Below, piece by piece: positions 46,059-57,268 of a DNA stretch of 64,000 nucleotides. Below the pieces are notes generated by a model that saw nothing but the letters and a program-made list of their open reading frames with translations, was not told the DNA's origin and ran no database searches. Position 1 is the stretch's first letter. Every line of letters begins with the position of its first letter. Both the position numbers and the translations under genes were made by a program. This DNA is from Neostapfia colusana (taxonomy: Eukaryota > Streptophyta > Magnoliopsida > Poales > Poaceae): positions 52,675,671 through 52,739,670 of the forward strand of contig JASWHV010000008.1 in the NCBI GenBank assembly GCA_030760725.1. The letters are read 5' to 3'.

Positions 46059-46306
46059 ATGGCCGGAGTTGAGGGATACGAGAGTCCGCCGACGTCGAAA
46101 GGGGAAAAACATATGATAAGAAAAAGGACGTTGATGTGCTGAAAGATCACTCAAGTGACAATGAAGAAGTTCGCCAGCTCAAGGCACCACTTCGTGGGAA
46201 GCTAGGTCACTCTAGCAAAGAGAAGAAGAAGCCGAAGGATCAAGAAAGGATTAGTCAACCGGACTACTCCCAATATCCTTTCAACTATGAACGATTAACT
46301 TCTAAC
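46059..46306 (+). pseudogene. gag: gag of the Copia element, first part
   Basis: ATG at 46059 (MAGVEGYESPPTSKG) begins Gag. A 1-bp shift near 46105 moves to the frame DVDVLKDHSSDNEEVRQLKA and KEKKKPKDQERISQPDY. The reading ends at FNYERLTS where the CACTA element begins (46307). It resumes at 56576. The charged N-terminal region before the UBN2 capsid domain is usual in SIRE-type Copia elements. The host element must have been inserted before the CACTA. Confidence 0.82.
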
Positions 46307-46741
46307 CACTACAGGAAAAACGATCATCGACGACGACCAAATTTATTGTCAAAGGGGTTGTCGTCTTTAATGTTATTGACGACGGCTTTATCTAGCCTAT
46401 GTTATTGACGACGGCTAGACGAGTACCGTCGTCAATAAATTATTGACGACGGTGCCCGTCGTCTTTAACTTAATTCGAGCCCATCCGAGGAGTTATTAAC
46501 GACGGTGACCTAGCACCATCGTCAACAAGGCCCTTATAGATGACAGTTTCTTAGCACCGTCGTCAATAACTTTGTTATTGACGACGGCCAGACGAGTACC
46601 GTCGTCAATAAATTATTGACGACGGTGCCTGTCGTCTTTAACTTAATTCGGGCCCACCTGAGGAGTTATTGACGACGGTGACCTAGCACCGTTGTCAACA
46701 AGGTCCTTATTGACGACAGTTTCTTAGCACCGTCGCCAATA
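46307..46741. repeat. left subterminal repeat array of the CACTA
   Basis: Many copies of ttattgacgacgg and its complement ccgtcgtcaataa, in both orientations, partly in a larger duplicated unit (compare 46382-46500 with 46570-46690). Expected binding sites for the TNPA-like protein. Confidence 0.88.
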
Positions 46742-46808
46742 ATGGGACATATAACCCGTACGCGAGCCGCCGGTCCCCGTCACCGCCGCCACCCGTCTCT
46801 GGCCCGAG
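46742..46808 (+). promoter_or_regulatory. probable promoter and first exon of the CACTA transcript
   Basis: A catataa box at about 46747 follows the subterminal array. A GC-rich leader ends in GAG|gtaagt at 46808/46809, a strong splice donor. The next good acceptor before TNP2 is ctgcag at 49760-49765, nine bases before its ATG. Inferred, not proven. Confidence 0.45.
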
Positions 46809-47129
46809 GTAAGTCTCCCTCCCCCTCCCCCTCCGGCCTCCGGCCCGAGCAGCAGCAGCACATCGGTGCCTCTGCCTCCTCGTCATCGTCTCGGTGCCTC
46901 TCTCTCTCTCGCTGGCTGTTGGTTAGCCTTGGAGGGCTTGGCAACATGATCGTTTGATTTGAGTAACAAATTTTGAGTTGCTATTTGTGTTTGTTTATTT
47001 GAGATGGAGAGGACAGCTTAGTAATATGCTTGGGTAAATTAAAATCTGATTGCGCCTAAATGAAGATTTTGTTGAGTAGAATCACTCTGCAAAATTTTAT
47101 AGTTTTTGAAAGCCTCTAGGTATTTATTT

Positions 47130-48463
47130 TCAAATTAGGAAGTTGGTGCGCGTTTGAAATTCAAAGAAATTGAGAAGGCTGGCGAGTCCTCCGGGAGGGT
47201 CGACTTTGTCCCTAATAGGGGTTGTCATTGATTCCTCATGATCTGCCTGGTTGGAAGATACGCTTGACGTCACTGGACTATTTGAGGCCACTACGGTGAT
47301 ACCAGCCAACTCGACATGCTGCCCACTTGGCACGGTGCTTCCTGAAGGATGCTTCGTTTGTGAGTTGTTGTCTCCCTCATTGTGATTGTAGAGGACATAT
47401 TCTTTATAGGTAGGAGCAAACTGCATAACGAATGGGGTTGATTCGACAGAGACAAACTGCAATTCTATATGGAAATGGGTATGCAAGATCTTGGTTACCT
47501 GGTGAACAGTGTCATGGTAGAAATCATTGAATTTCAGAGCATGAAGAAGGCTTTCTCTGAAACCCCCGGAAGCATGGGAATTGGGACCTGCATACTCCTT
47601 GTAAGGAAAGGCAAATAGGTGCCCGATGGCTGCAATGAGCATCTCAACACACAATACAAAATTCTGGAGATCAGCGGCCTTTTCAGCATTCTTGATGAAT
47701 CCAGATTTAGCAGCAAGGAAAACCAGGACACCCTGCCAAACGAAAAAAAGCACCTTGATTTATTGCATGGGTACTTCCTATGACACAAGGCTATATTGCA
47801 TGCTGAAACAACTTCAGATTTAAATGAGCCAACAGGTGGCTCCCTAATATACTTGAAAGAGAGGATAAAAAGATTGGTTGTTGCTTTATGCTCACCTGCC
47901 AATATGTGAGAAACACAACTGATTTGATAATGATGAATTTTGGGACAGGATTATATATATGGCCGTAGCAGGTCTCTGCACGCCGCATAGAACAGTGCAA
48001 GAGCATATAATGCCATTGAGTATGAGATAGTATATATGATAGTTATGTACAGATAAGTTTGGTTGACACTGAAGTTTCCATCTTCATATTTTCCTTTAGC
48101 ATAAAGTATGAAGGTAATAACAACCAAAATTCAGCGCTGATATTTTCATTGTTTGCATCTTCTTATGAATCGTCTGTTCAAGGACACAATATTTTTCCAT
48201 CAACGCTGATGTTTATGGTGTGTCACAAACACAAACCGTGTGACTGTGAAATTACAAATGAAAGTATGATAACTGATACGATATTCATTTAATATGTACC
48301 AAAGACACGCACCCGTCTAGAGGAATAGCTGGCAAACAGCAAGTCATCAGAAACCATGATGGTTTCAGGCTTCGGCCACTCAAACTTGTAACCACGGCAC
48401 CAGGACCTCCCCACCCATGCCAAACATAGTGAAAGGAAATTGTAGATGACCCAAGCATCATAG
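47130..48463 (-). pseudogene. captured fragment of a host LAZ1/DUF300 gene with introns
   Basis: On the minus strand four exons of a LAZ1-like (organic solute transporter alpha/TMEM184, DUF300) membrane protein are readable. They are 48463-48313 (YDAWVIYNFLSLCLAWVG), 48173-47896 (ILVVITFILYAKGKYEDGNF, FYAACRDLLRPY, PKFIIIKSVVFLTYWQ), 47732-47499 (GVLVFLAAKSGFIKNAEKAA, CVEMLIAAIGH, GGFRESLLHALKFNDFYHD) and 47420 to about 47130 (FAPTYKEYVLYNHNEGD). Exon borders keep GT..AG splice sites, so genomic DNA, not mRNA, was taken. The N-terminal half of the protein is missing. Damage includes one extra G after LCLAWVG, a stop after RRCKQ, and a TA insertion after RDLLRPY. It lies antisense to the transposase genes. 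The family name is by recognition. Confidence 0.85.
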
Positions 48464-48599
48464 CTGAAACATGACGAGATAGGAAAGGTCAAAATGAGCT
48501 GGTAGTACAACTATTAGTTCAAGGACTTCTGCAACTCCAGTAAGAAAAGCTACCATCGTATGGACAACCTCGCAAAAACATGATGAAGAGAAAGAAAGA

Positions 48600-48955
48600 C
48601 TTCTGTCTGGCCGCCATGCCTGGCCGAGCGTCGCCGACGCCGGCGCCGCCTCCGCCCGCCGCCGTCGCTGCAAGGCGCTGCTGGCCCCTCGCGCTGCCAC
48701 CGCCGATGCCTCACGCTGGCGATTCCTCACGCCGCCACACCCCGCCCTGCCGCCGCACACCACCGTCCCGCGCCCCGCCCCACTGCGCACCGCCATCCCG
48801 CGCCCCACCCCGCCGCAGCCGCTGCCGTCCCGCCGCAAGCCCCGCCCGGCCGCCCCTGCTCGCTCCGAGCCCCGGCCACGCCTCGGCCGCCCCGAGCCCC
48901 GCCCTGCTGTGCCGCCCGGCCCCGCCCCAAGCCCCGCCCTGCCGCGCCGCCCGAC
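48600..48955. other. very GC-rich, proline/arginine-coding block
   Basis: C-rich sequence with cgccccgcc words, open in one frame on each strand. The plus-strand frame gives a Pro/Ala/Arg-rich low-complexity peptide with no domain. It ends abruptly at ccgaccttagttgatt, where AT-rich DNA starts. It may be a second captured piece, such as a GC-rich 5' exon, or simple expansion of a GC-rich repeat. Confidence 0.45.
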
Positions 48956-49452
48956 CTTAGTTGATTAATTGTTTAATTAGTATTGTTATTGATTATTGTT
49001 TAAATAATACTTTGATTGATTGCGTGATTAGTTACTATATGTAAATAAATGGGTTTCGGCCCGGTCCGGCCTGACACGACCCATTTAGGGTCTGTCACGG
49101 CCCATTTATTAGTAATGTATTAGTCGAGACAGGCACGGAGGATGGCAAGCTCCCGCGCGTGGACGGCAGGCCCCGACGGTGCGGTTTCATCTTTGACCCA
49201 CTTACGACGGGGCATAACGTACGATGGCTAACCCTAAAGGTGTCGTAATATAATGGTAGGCCCTAGCGGGGCATAACTTAGGACGACTGACCCACTTCTT
49301 TGTCTCTCGTTCTTTCCTTCTCTCTCGTTCTTTCCTCTCTCTCTTTTAAATGACTCAAAAATGAAAGATTGACGTAAACCTATACAACATGCGTCACCCG
49401 TTTCGAACGGGCCCGTCTCACATGTGTTACGCATGTGAGGCATGTACATTCG

Positions 49453-49690
49453 GAATTGTCCCTTTTTGGACAGCCTGGGAGTGAGGAGGTGGCGTGGCTT
49501 GTGATAAGACGCGGGTTTAGATCTAGACGAGATTTCGACGGCATAACCCTGTTGTTCTCTGCTGCACCATTTTCGGGCGTGCAGTGGAGAACAGCGGGGT
49601 TATGCTGCCGAAATTTCGTTCGGATCCAGACCACGCGTCTCGTCATGAGCACGCTCCGCTCGATCACTCTTGGGTGGGTTTAGGACATAT
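49453..49690. repeat. imperfect foldback (inverted repeat) of about 240 bp
   Basis: Left arm about 49453-49567 and right arm about 49579-49690, with an 11-bp loop. The innermost 40 bp pair best: cggcataaccctgttgttct in the left arm against the complement of agaacagcggggttatgctg in the right. The outer parts pair more loosely. It lies just before the TNP2 coding region. It could be an old MITE or a hairpin-RNA source. Confidence 0.75.
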
Positions 49691-49773
49691 CCTTTCCAAT
49701 AGATGTAGGGCCGTGACACAAATAAATTATAAAGTAACTATAATTTCCTTGACATTAAACTGCAGATTCAAAA

Positions 49774-52700
49774 ATGGCTGAGGATCGTAGTTGGATGTAT
49801 ACCGGTTCAGAGAACAGTTCTGGTGGTCACTCGGATGAGTGGTTCGCCAAGACAAATGCTTTTGTAGATCGAGCTTTTTATTGTCAATGATCGATAAGGT
49901 GCGGTAGCCATGTACGAAATGTCAAGGTGCAAAGTGTTGGGACAAAATGAATTTGGCGTTTCACTTGTGTCGATACGGTTTCATGCAAGATTATGAGGTG
50001 TGGACCTTTCACGGGGAGACATCTTCTGAACCCTTACAAGTTTCAGATGAGGATGACAACACGGGGGTCGATAGGATGGACGAGATGCTTGATGCCATAA
50101 ATCCTAAATTGATGGAGGATCCTCCTACAACGGAGGTTGAAGCATTTTTCACGCTTCTCAAAGCTTCAGAAGAGTCGTTGCATGAACACACCGAAGTGAC
50201 GCTCCTTACTTTCATGACTAGAGTTATGGCCATTAAGTCTAAGTATTTCTTCTCCAATAACTTCTACAACGATCTCATCAAATTGATCAACGATATCCTT
50301 CCACAACCACATAAAGTGCCTAAAGATATGTATTAGTCTAAGAAGTTGATTTCTGGCCTGGGTATGAAATATGAGAAGATTGATATGTGTCTAGACAATT
50401 GCATGCTTTTTTGGAGAGAGCATGCCAACGAGAACAAGTGCTTAAAATGTGGTAAAGCAAGATTTGTCGAAGTTGTCAATGACGACGGTTCAAAAGTAAT
50501 GACTCAAGTCACACAGAAGCAGCTTCGCTACTTGCCTGTCACACCTAGGTTCAAGCGTTTGTTTCTATCTAAAAAAAACAGCTAGACACATGAGGTGGCA
50601 TAAAGAAGGTGTACGTGAGAACAACGGCATGATGATGCACCCGTCGGACGGTGAGGCATGAAAGGCACTTGACCGCTTCGATCCAGATTTCGCCAATGAT
50701 GCGAGAAATATTAGCTTTGGGTTGGCGACAGAAGGCTTCTCACCGTTTAGTACAAACGCCACACCATACTCTTGTTGGCCCATGTTCGCTATTATGTATA
50801 ACTTACCACCATCTCTTTGTATGAAGTATGAGTTCATGTTCCTATGCCTTATTGTACCTAGACCCGATCATCCTGGTTCATGACTGAACGTGATGATGCA
50901 GCCATTGATTGAAGAGTTGAAAATGTTATGGACAGGAGTCAAAGCATACGACTGTTATAGAAAACAGAAATTTAACCTTCGAGCTGCGTACTTGTGGTAT
51001 GTTCATGATTTTCCAGCTTACAGCATGTTTTCTGGCTGGAGCACTCATGGTCGATTGACATTCCAATATGTGCTTCCAACACGGATTGTTTTCGTCTAAG
51101 TCATGGTGGCAAGATATGCTACTTTGATTGTCATAGACGTTGGTTACCGCCAAATCACGTGTTTAGGCAACAGAGAAATGCCTTAAGGAAGGGTACCATT
51201 GTAAAAAAGGGACCACCACAACGTCTGAACGGGTCGGAAATTGTTAAACCGCTCAACAATCTAGTGCCAGATGAAGGTCGTCCTGGATATTTTGTTGGTT
51301 ACGGAGAGGATCACAATTGGACTCATATATGTGCACTATGGGAGTTACCGTATATGAAGTCTTTAATTCTAATGCATAACATTGATGTCATGCACCAGGA
51401 ACGTAACATGGGTGAATGCATCATAAGCACGTGCTTGGATATGACGGGCAAAACAAAAGACAATATAAAAGCTCGGAAGGATTTGGCAGAGGTTTGTAAC
51501 CGACCAAGTCTTGAGCTCTCCGAAGCTGGTGGCAAACCACGAGCTTCTTTCTGCCCTCGACCAAAAGAAAAGAAATAAGTCTTCAAGTGGTTGAAATAGT
51601 TGAAGTTCCCAGACGGTTATGCTGCTAGCCTGAGAAGAGTCGTTAATGTTAAGACTGGAAATCTCACTGGTTTGAAGAGTCATGATTATCACATAATCAT
51701 GAAAAGACATCTGCCGGTTATGTTTCGAGGCTATCTTACGATGAGGTGTGGAATGTATTAGCCGAGCTTAGCTATTTTTATAGACAGCTTTGTGCTAAAG
51801 AAATCAAAAGGGAGATGATGCAGAAGTTGGAAAAAGAGATACCCGTGCTTTTATGTAAGATGGAAAAAGTATTTCCTCTAGGGTTCTTCAATCCAATGCA
51901 ACACCTTCTAATATTTTTCATATGAAGCTAAAGTAGGCGGCCCTGTTCAATATAGGTGGATGTACCACATTGAAAGAGCACTCAGATGTCTAAAACCGAT
52001 GGTTCGTAATAGGGCAAGGGTTGAAGGATGCATCGCTGAAGCATTTACACTTCAGGAGATAGGATACTTTTCAAGTGTCTACTTTGCAGAAGAACACAAT
52101 GTTAATGCATCGGTGTTGCGGTACAATATGGCTGAAGCAACCTCTTGTAGCAAACTCTCACTTTTTCAAACGAGAGGCACCACTGTTGGTAGTGGCACGA
52201 GCTATGATGCTTCAACAGATGAAAAGACAGCTGCATTGTTATACATGTACGCTAACATAGATGGGATGGACGATTTTTTCAGTAAGTGGTTGTTCAACAT
52301 CTATACTAATTTGCGTGGTGTGTTATACATCTATGCTAATAATTCTGTTTTGTCCTTATTTAGTGAGTTCGATCGACAAAATTGGATGTCTAAGCAGCAA
52401 CCTACTAGCAAGCAAATACAAACAATGCGACATTATGGAGTAAATGGAGGACCTAACTTCCAAACCTAGTTTCAAAATCATGTAACGTTTTCCTTGTCTT
52501 GTTCCTCTTAGTAATTATGTTCATAGCATAAAATAGTCTTCTTACTTCATATGTTGGACAGTGCAAGACACAAGCCGGTGTTTATGAAGATTTGCGACAA
52601 CTATCCAACGGATCCATTAAAGTTAAACTCTTTGGTCGATATGATGTCAATGGGTTCAGATTTCGTTCAACTCAATTTGAAGCTCAACGTCCTCTAAGGA

Positions 52701-53266
52701 CAACATCAAACACCGGAGTTGTGATGAGGGCCGCCGATGCCGAAGGACGTGAAACTAATTTCTATGGGATCATAAACAAAATCCTAGAATTCAGTTTTGC
52801 CGGGAGTAAATACCTTAAAGTAGTCTTCTTTGACTGCGATTGGTTTGATAATAACAATGGAACTCGACAAAACCAATTTGGCATGGTAGAAGTTAAACAC
52901 AAGGACCGACTACGAGGCTACGACACCTTTGTCCTTGCACACCAAGTTGAACAAGTGTACTATATACAATATCCATGCGAAAAGCTTAGTGCATGGTGGG
53001 TTGTACAAAAGGTGAATCCTCGTGAGCGGTTATATACACCGGACAATACTGGTTACCTTGATGGGGCTGATGTTGTTTACCAAGAAGAAGAGTTGCCGTA
53101 TTCTTTTGTCGTTGAGCCTGGTCTACGACTCGATGAATTAGTTGGAGATGCACAAGATGTACAGACTCATAATGTGAAAAAACGAAAATGGCGAACAACC
53201 ACGACAAAAGATCGATGGTCCGGTTTACGAAGTAGAGTACATGATCGTGATACTGATGAATTTTGA
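49774..53266 (+). pseudogene. TNP2-like (TNPD-type) CACTA transposase
   Basis: The catalytic transposase of En/Spm-type elements, which cuts at the CACTA ends. ATG at 49774 (MAEDRSWMYTGSENSSGG) opens the transposon-associated N-terminal domain. After a frameshift the main frame continues from 49947. The Transposase_21 domain is clear: SKKLISGLGMKYEKIDMCLD, PSDGEA, CALWELPYMKSLILMHNIDV with MHQERNMGE, and TGLKSHDYHIIM. An intron (gtaagt...ttatttag) lies near 52281-52362 and another near 52484-52561. The last exon (52562-53266) is open and holds a DUF4216 domain (VFFDCDWFDNNNGTRQNQFG, with AWWVVQKVNPRERLY). Stops at 50334 and 50583 and several others kill the gene, although relatives' full order of motifs is preserved. 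Confidence 0.9.
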
Positions 53267-53353
53267 AATTGAGTACAAGTAACGTTTCCTTCATCTCTTC
53301 TTTCGTCTTCTATATTTTCCTTTAAATTCATTATCAAATTTCCTTTCATCAGG

Positions 53354-55953
53354 ATGTCATCGAGCAGTAGACGACGGGGGACGCGGGGCTTTCTGCCCAC
53401 GAGAGCAAATTCCGTTTTCCAGGGCTGTCAGTCTAGCAACGGTAGACTGTCTCAGCTGTTGGGGCTCGACAGAGGCCAGGGGTCACGAGAGCGGTCACGA
53501 CAGGTGAAGAATATTAAATTACATAAATTATATAAATAACTTCTTAAATCTATATTACCAATCTTCAAATTTTTAGGACGACTCTACGTCTGAGGAGACA
53601 GAGGCCAAGGGTCCTCTTCAGACACCACAGGTTTCGGAGCCTGTTCCAGATCCTGCTTCGGATCCTCTTCAGGTTCCGGCACCGCAGGCTTCAGACGCTG
53701 TTTCGGGGCCTTCCACAGAGTCTGATGTGGAGCCGGCTCCATAGCGGCGTTACAGGAGGAGCCACTACGTGGCTCCTCCTCCGGTTCCTGCACGGCCAGA
53801 AGATGGGTCGTTATTCGTCCGGTTGGCGATAGGTAAGTAAATCTATAACAAATCAATTTAGATATTTTAACACTTATATATGTACTAATTGAGAATCGTG
53901 TATTAGGTCTTGGGCCGATGAATCGTTCACGGGTCAAGGACGCCACCGCCAGGTCAACGCTGTCTTGGGCCAGCTCATCCGTTGTCACTACCCCGGTCTA
54001 GTGAACGGACGGGCTGCTACGTCTTGGGACGATTACGCTACGGCCCAGGAGATTACCTACGGCAACCACCAGGAGCATGTGTGGCATGAATTCATGGTAA
54101 GTAAATCGTCTATTCGTTGAATGCGAACCTATTATATACTTGTATATTTCTTCTTGTAGAAATATTACCGTTTGGAAGACGAGGCCTAGCTGGATCACGC
54201 TCGACTGGTCTTCAACAACAACGCTAGGAAGCTCCTGACGCAGTTGATATCAACATCTCGCATTCAGGCTACGAAGATGTACTATAAGTTGCATCCGGAC
54301 GAGGGTGAGCCGGGGCAGTTTAGGGATGTGGCGGACAAGTACTTGACGGAGGCACAGTACACAGAGGTAAAATCTTTATTTTACTTTGCTTCATTATCCA
54401 ATTTTCATCAATATTTTCATCCAATAACAAATGTGTGCAGGTTAGCGTACCGTGGCTTGAGTTCTGTCCGGACGCCTACAGTTCCCTGTGTGCTCGTTGG
54501 GCGAGCCAGGGCTTCCAAGGCGTGTCGATGACCCGCCGACAGAGTCGAGGGACGGACGGGAAACACCGTCTAGGCGGGTACGGCTACGTACGCCTTGCTA
54601 AACGGATGGTAAGTGATACTCGAATTATATTCTAGTTAATTTCTATCACTATCATTGTGCTAACACGTATCGATAGGAGCGCGAGATCGGTCAGGAGCCG
54701 ACCGCTATCCAAGTGTGGAGGAGGGGTCACATGGGAAGTGACCCCTCGCAGCCTGATCAGCTGTCTTCTCAGACAGCGACGGAGACGTTGGTGAGTACTT
54801 TAGTTAATTGTATTCTTTTTAAAATTTCTGATGACTTTAATTTTCTGTATTTTCAGGAAAAGTATGGGGAAGAGGTGCAGAGGCTTTGAGGCGACAATTA
54901 CGATTGGCAGAACTCAACGATCGTACCTGAAGCCGCCTATGCAAGCGGTGGCGGTAAACCTCACGGCCGGTGAGTTGTGTTGTTTTTCATTTACTTTCAT
55001 GAACTTCAAGACACGAAACTTTAATACTCTTACTTCGTTGTGTAGGTTGGCCATCTTTGATGGAGTAGTCGACTCGAGGGAGGCACGGTCTTCCTCGAGG
55101 GCCTCTTCATCACAGGGTGGATCCAGCAGGCGTGGAAGCCGAGATCTGGAGCTCTAGAGTGTCCAGGAGGAGCTCCAGAGGATGCAGGAAGCGCTGAGGC
55201 TCGCGAACGAGAGGCAGGCAGCCGAGCTCAGAGCTAGGGACGAGAGACAGGCAGCCGAGCTCCGGGCTAGGGACGAGTATCAACACTCGTACATGCTACA
55301 GCTGCAAGCTGCCATGCAGGTAAGTTCAGATCGTTGTATTCAACGTTTATAATATATGAATGACATGTATAATAATTTACTTCATATTTGCAGGCCATGG
55401 CCGCAGGACAGCCGGCTGTCTTTCCTCAGTGGGCGCCGCCACCGATACAGCTACCACAGGGGCCGACGTCAGGAGCACAGGTACAAAATTTCTCATAATA
55501 GCTGCAACTAGTTAAACTTGCTCAAATTTAGTTGAATTTGATCAAACTTACTCAAACTTAGGGAAAACTATTTAAACATCCTCAAACTGAGTAAAATATG
55601 ATACAACTTACTCAACCATAGTCAAATATGAGCAAACTTACTAAAACATAGCCAAAACTAGTTGAACTAGCTCAAACACAAACACTACTAGTCCATACTT
55701 CTCAAACTTAGTAAAATATGAGCAAACTTACTCAAACATAGCCAAATCTAGCTAACTTGCTCAATTCCAACTTGTAATGAGTTTATTTAATCATATACAC
55801 ATTTGTGAACTTCTAATTTGTGTAACTATACATGTACATCACAAGGATCGGCGACGCGGGCTCAGGAAACTCCATACCCTCACCAACCGGCGTTTGGACG
55901 AGCGCGCGATGACTTCCTGGACTCCAGTGGCAGCGGTCGGGGTAGCGTAGGGT
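53354..55953 (+). pseudogene. TNPA-like second CACTA gene (plant transposase Ptta/En/Spm type)
   Basis: In En/Spm elements the TNPA-type protein binds the subterminal repeats. ATG at 53354 (MSSSSRRRGTRGFLPTRANS) starts a multi-exon gene whose exons end in gtaagt/gtgaag donors and begin after cag/tag acceptors. Readable pieces are HYPGLVNGRAATSWDDYATA and QEHVWHEFM near 53985-54095, YYRLEDEA then LDHARLVFNNNARKLLTQLI near 54165-54250, and WLEFCPDAYSSLCARWASQG near 54450. A Glu/Arg/Ala-rich coiled coil (LQRMQEALRLANERQAAELR and repeats) runs from 55170 to 55320, fitting a dimerisation region. The end is RARDDFLDSSGSGRGSVG near 55953. Stops (for example after LEDEA, EEVQRL and RDLEL) show decay. 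Exon borders are my reading. Confidence 0.75.
55498..55775 (+). repeat. A-rich degenerate repeats (ctcaaactta type)
   Basis: Words such as ctcaaactta, gagcaaacttactcaaacat and agccaaaactag recur every 18-40 bp within an intron of the TNPA-like gene. No fixed unit. Confidence 0.6.
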
Positions 55954-56079
55954 AGTGTGGCGTGCGTATAGTGTTTTTGTGCCTGCCTGCGATGTATTTT
56001 TGATTGCCTGTGATCTGGCCATCGAGCCAGGGCTGGTCTCGAAGCCAGGGCAGGATTTTCTATTTTTTTTAAAAAAAAT

Positions 56080-56575
56080 TGCAAAGCTTATTGATGACGG
56101 TTTCTGGTACCTGGTCGTCGTCAATAAACCATTAGTATTGACAACGGCCAGGTACCAGAAACCGTCGTCAATAAGCCATTGTTATTGACGATGGCCAAGT
56201 AGCATAAACCGTCGTCAATAAGCCATTGTTATTGACGACGGCCAAGTAGCATAAACCATCGTTAATAAGCTATAGTTATTGACGACGGTACTAACCCTGG
56301 CCGTCGTCAATAAGCTAGCTTATTGACGAGAGCCAAACCCTGGCCGTCGTCAATAAGCTGTTGTAGCTTATTGACGACAGCCAACTTTAGCTGTCGCCAA
56401 TAAGCTTATTGACGACGGTAACCATCGTCAATAAGCTTATTGACGACTAATAATTGATGACAGCGATAAACCGTCGTCTATAACGTTTTACCGTCGTCAA
56501 TAAGTTATTGACGACGGTATTGTGCTTATTAAAGACGATTTTTGGCCGTCGTCTATTGTCCGGATTCCTGTAGTG
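56080..56575. repeat. right subterminal repeat array of the CACTA
   Basis: More than a dozen copies of ttattgacgacgg and accgtcgtcaataa in both orientations. Several form perfect or near-perfect palindromes such as gtcgtcaataagcttattga plus cgac. Ends ttcctgtagtg. Confidence 0.9.
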
Positions 56576-57268
56576 AACAATCATTACTTATCCATTCCTC
56601 TTGGGAAACCTCCTCAATTCGATGGAAATGATTACTCAATGTGGAAGCATAATATGAAGATGCATCTAATATCCTTAAAACCTACCTTGTGACAAATTGT
56701 CTTAACAGGTGTCCATCTTCAAAGAAATGAAGAATACGTTACCCCGGAGCAAGCCATTCTACTTCATCGCAATGCTCAAGCAGTTGGGGTCATCACCTCA
56801 TCCTTGACTCGAGAAGAGTTCAACTGAGTCGATATTGGAGGTGGCCAAAGACATATGGGACACACTCAAGACGGTGCATGAAGGCAACCGAGTCATTAGG
56901 GAGGCCAAGATCGAGATGATTGAAGGAGAGCTTGGGAGGTTCACCATCATGGATGGTAAGTCCCCTCAAGACATGTACAACCGTCTCAAGGTCCTCGTCA
57001 ACAAGATATGATCTTCAGGATGCACCCGGTGGACGGATCATGAGGTGGTGAAGAGGATGCTTCGGGCATTTATGGCTCGAAACATTGCTCTTTGCTCCTT
57101 GATCCGTGAGAGCCCGGGATATGCTCAAATGACCCCGAAGGAAGTGCTTGAAAGAATCATCAACAATGAGATGATGGAGAAGGAAGCCATGTTCTACAGT
57201 GACCTCCAAAGACTTGCCTCCTCAAAGAAGAAGGATGTTGCTTTCAAAGCAACATCCTCATCACAAGA
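56576..57268 (+). pseudogene. gag: gag of the Copia element, second part
   Basis: The first three bases, aac, are the CACTA target duplication. The frame continues the Copia Gag: PPQFDGNDYSMWKHNMKMHL is the start of the UBN2 capsid domain, followed by YVTPEQAILLHRNAQAVGVI, DIWDTLKTVHEGNRVIREAK, IEGELGRFTIMDGKSPQDMY and HEVVKRMLRAFMARN. Stops fall after SLKPTL and VLVNKI, and one codon is shifted near 56823. The wording is that of SIRE/Maximus-type Copia. It is cut at 57268 by the LTR of the next element. Confidence 0.88.

Larger units (their letters stand above)
46307..56575 (+). mobile_element. CACTA transposon with both transposition genes and a captured host gene fragment
   Basis: Ends CACTACAGGAA (46307) and its complement (56575), with a perfect 3-bp target duplication AAC (46304-46306 and 56576-56578). 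It is 10,269 bp. Left to right: subterminal repeats, a promoter and first exon, a large intron-like region with an antisense LAZ1/DUF300 fragment and a GC-rich block, a foldback, a TNP2-like gene, a TNPA-like gene, A-rich repeats and the right subterminal repeats. It sits inside the Copia gag. Both genes carry stops, so it is probably no longer autonomous, but its ends are intact and could still be mobilised in trans. Confidence 0.93.

Noticed and set aside
46738..46960. Plus-strand open frame starting at 46742 as a gene
   Set aside because: It reads through a strong splice donor (gtaagt at 46809) into Ser/Pro-rich low complexity; more likely leader exon and intron.
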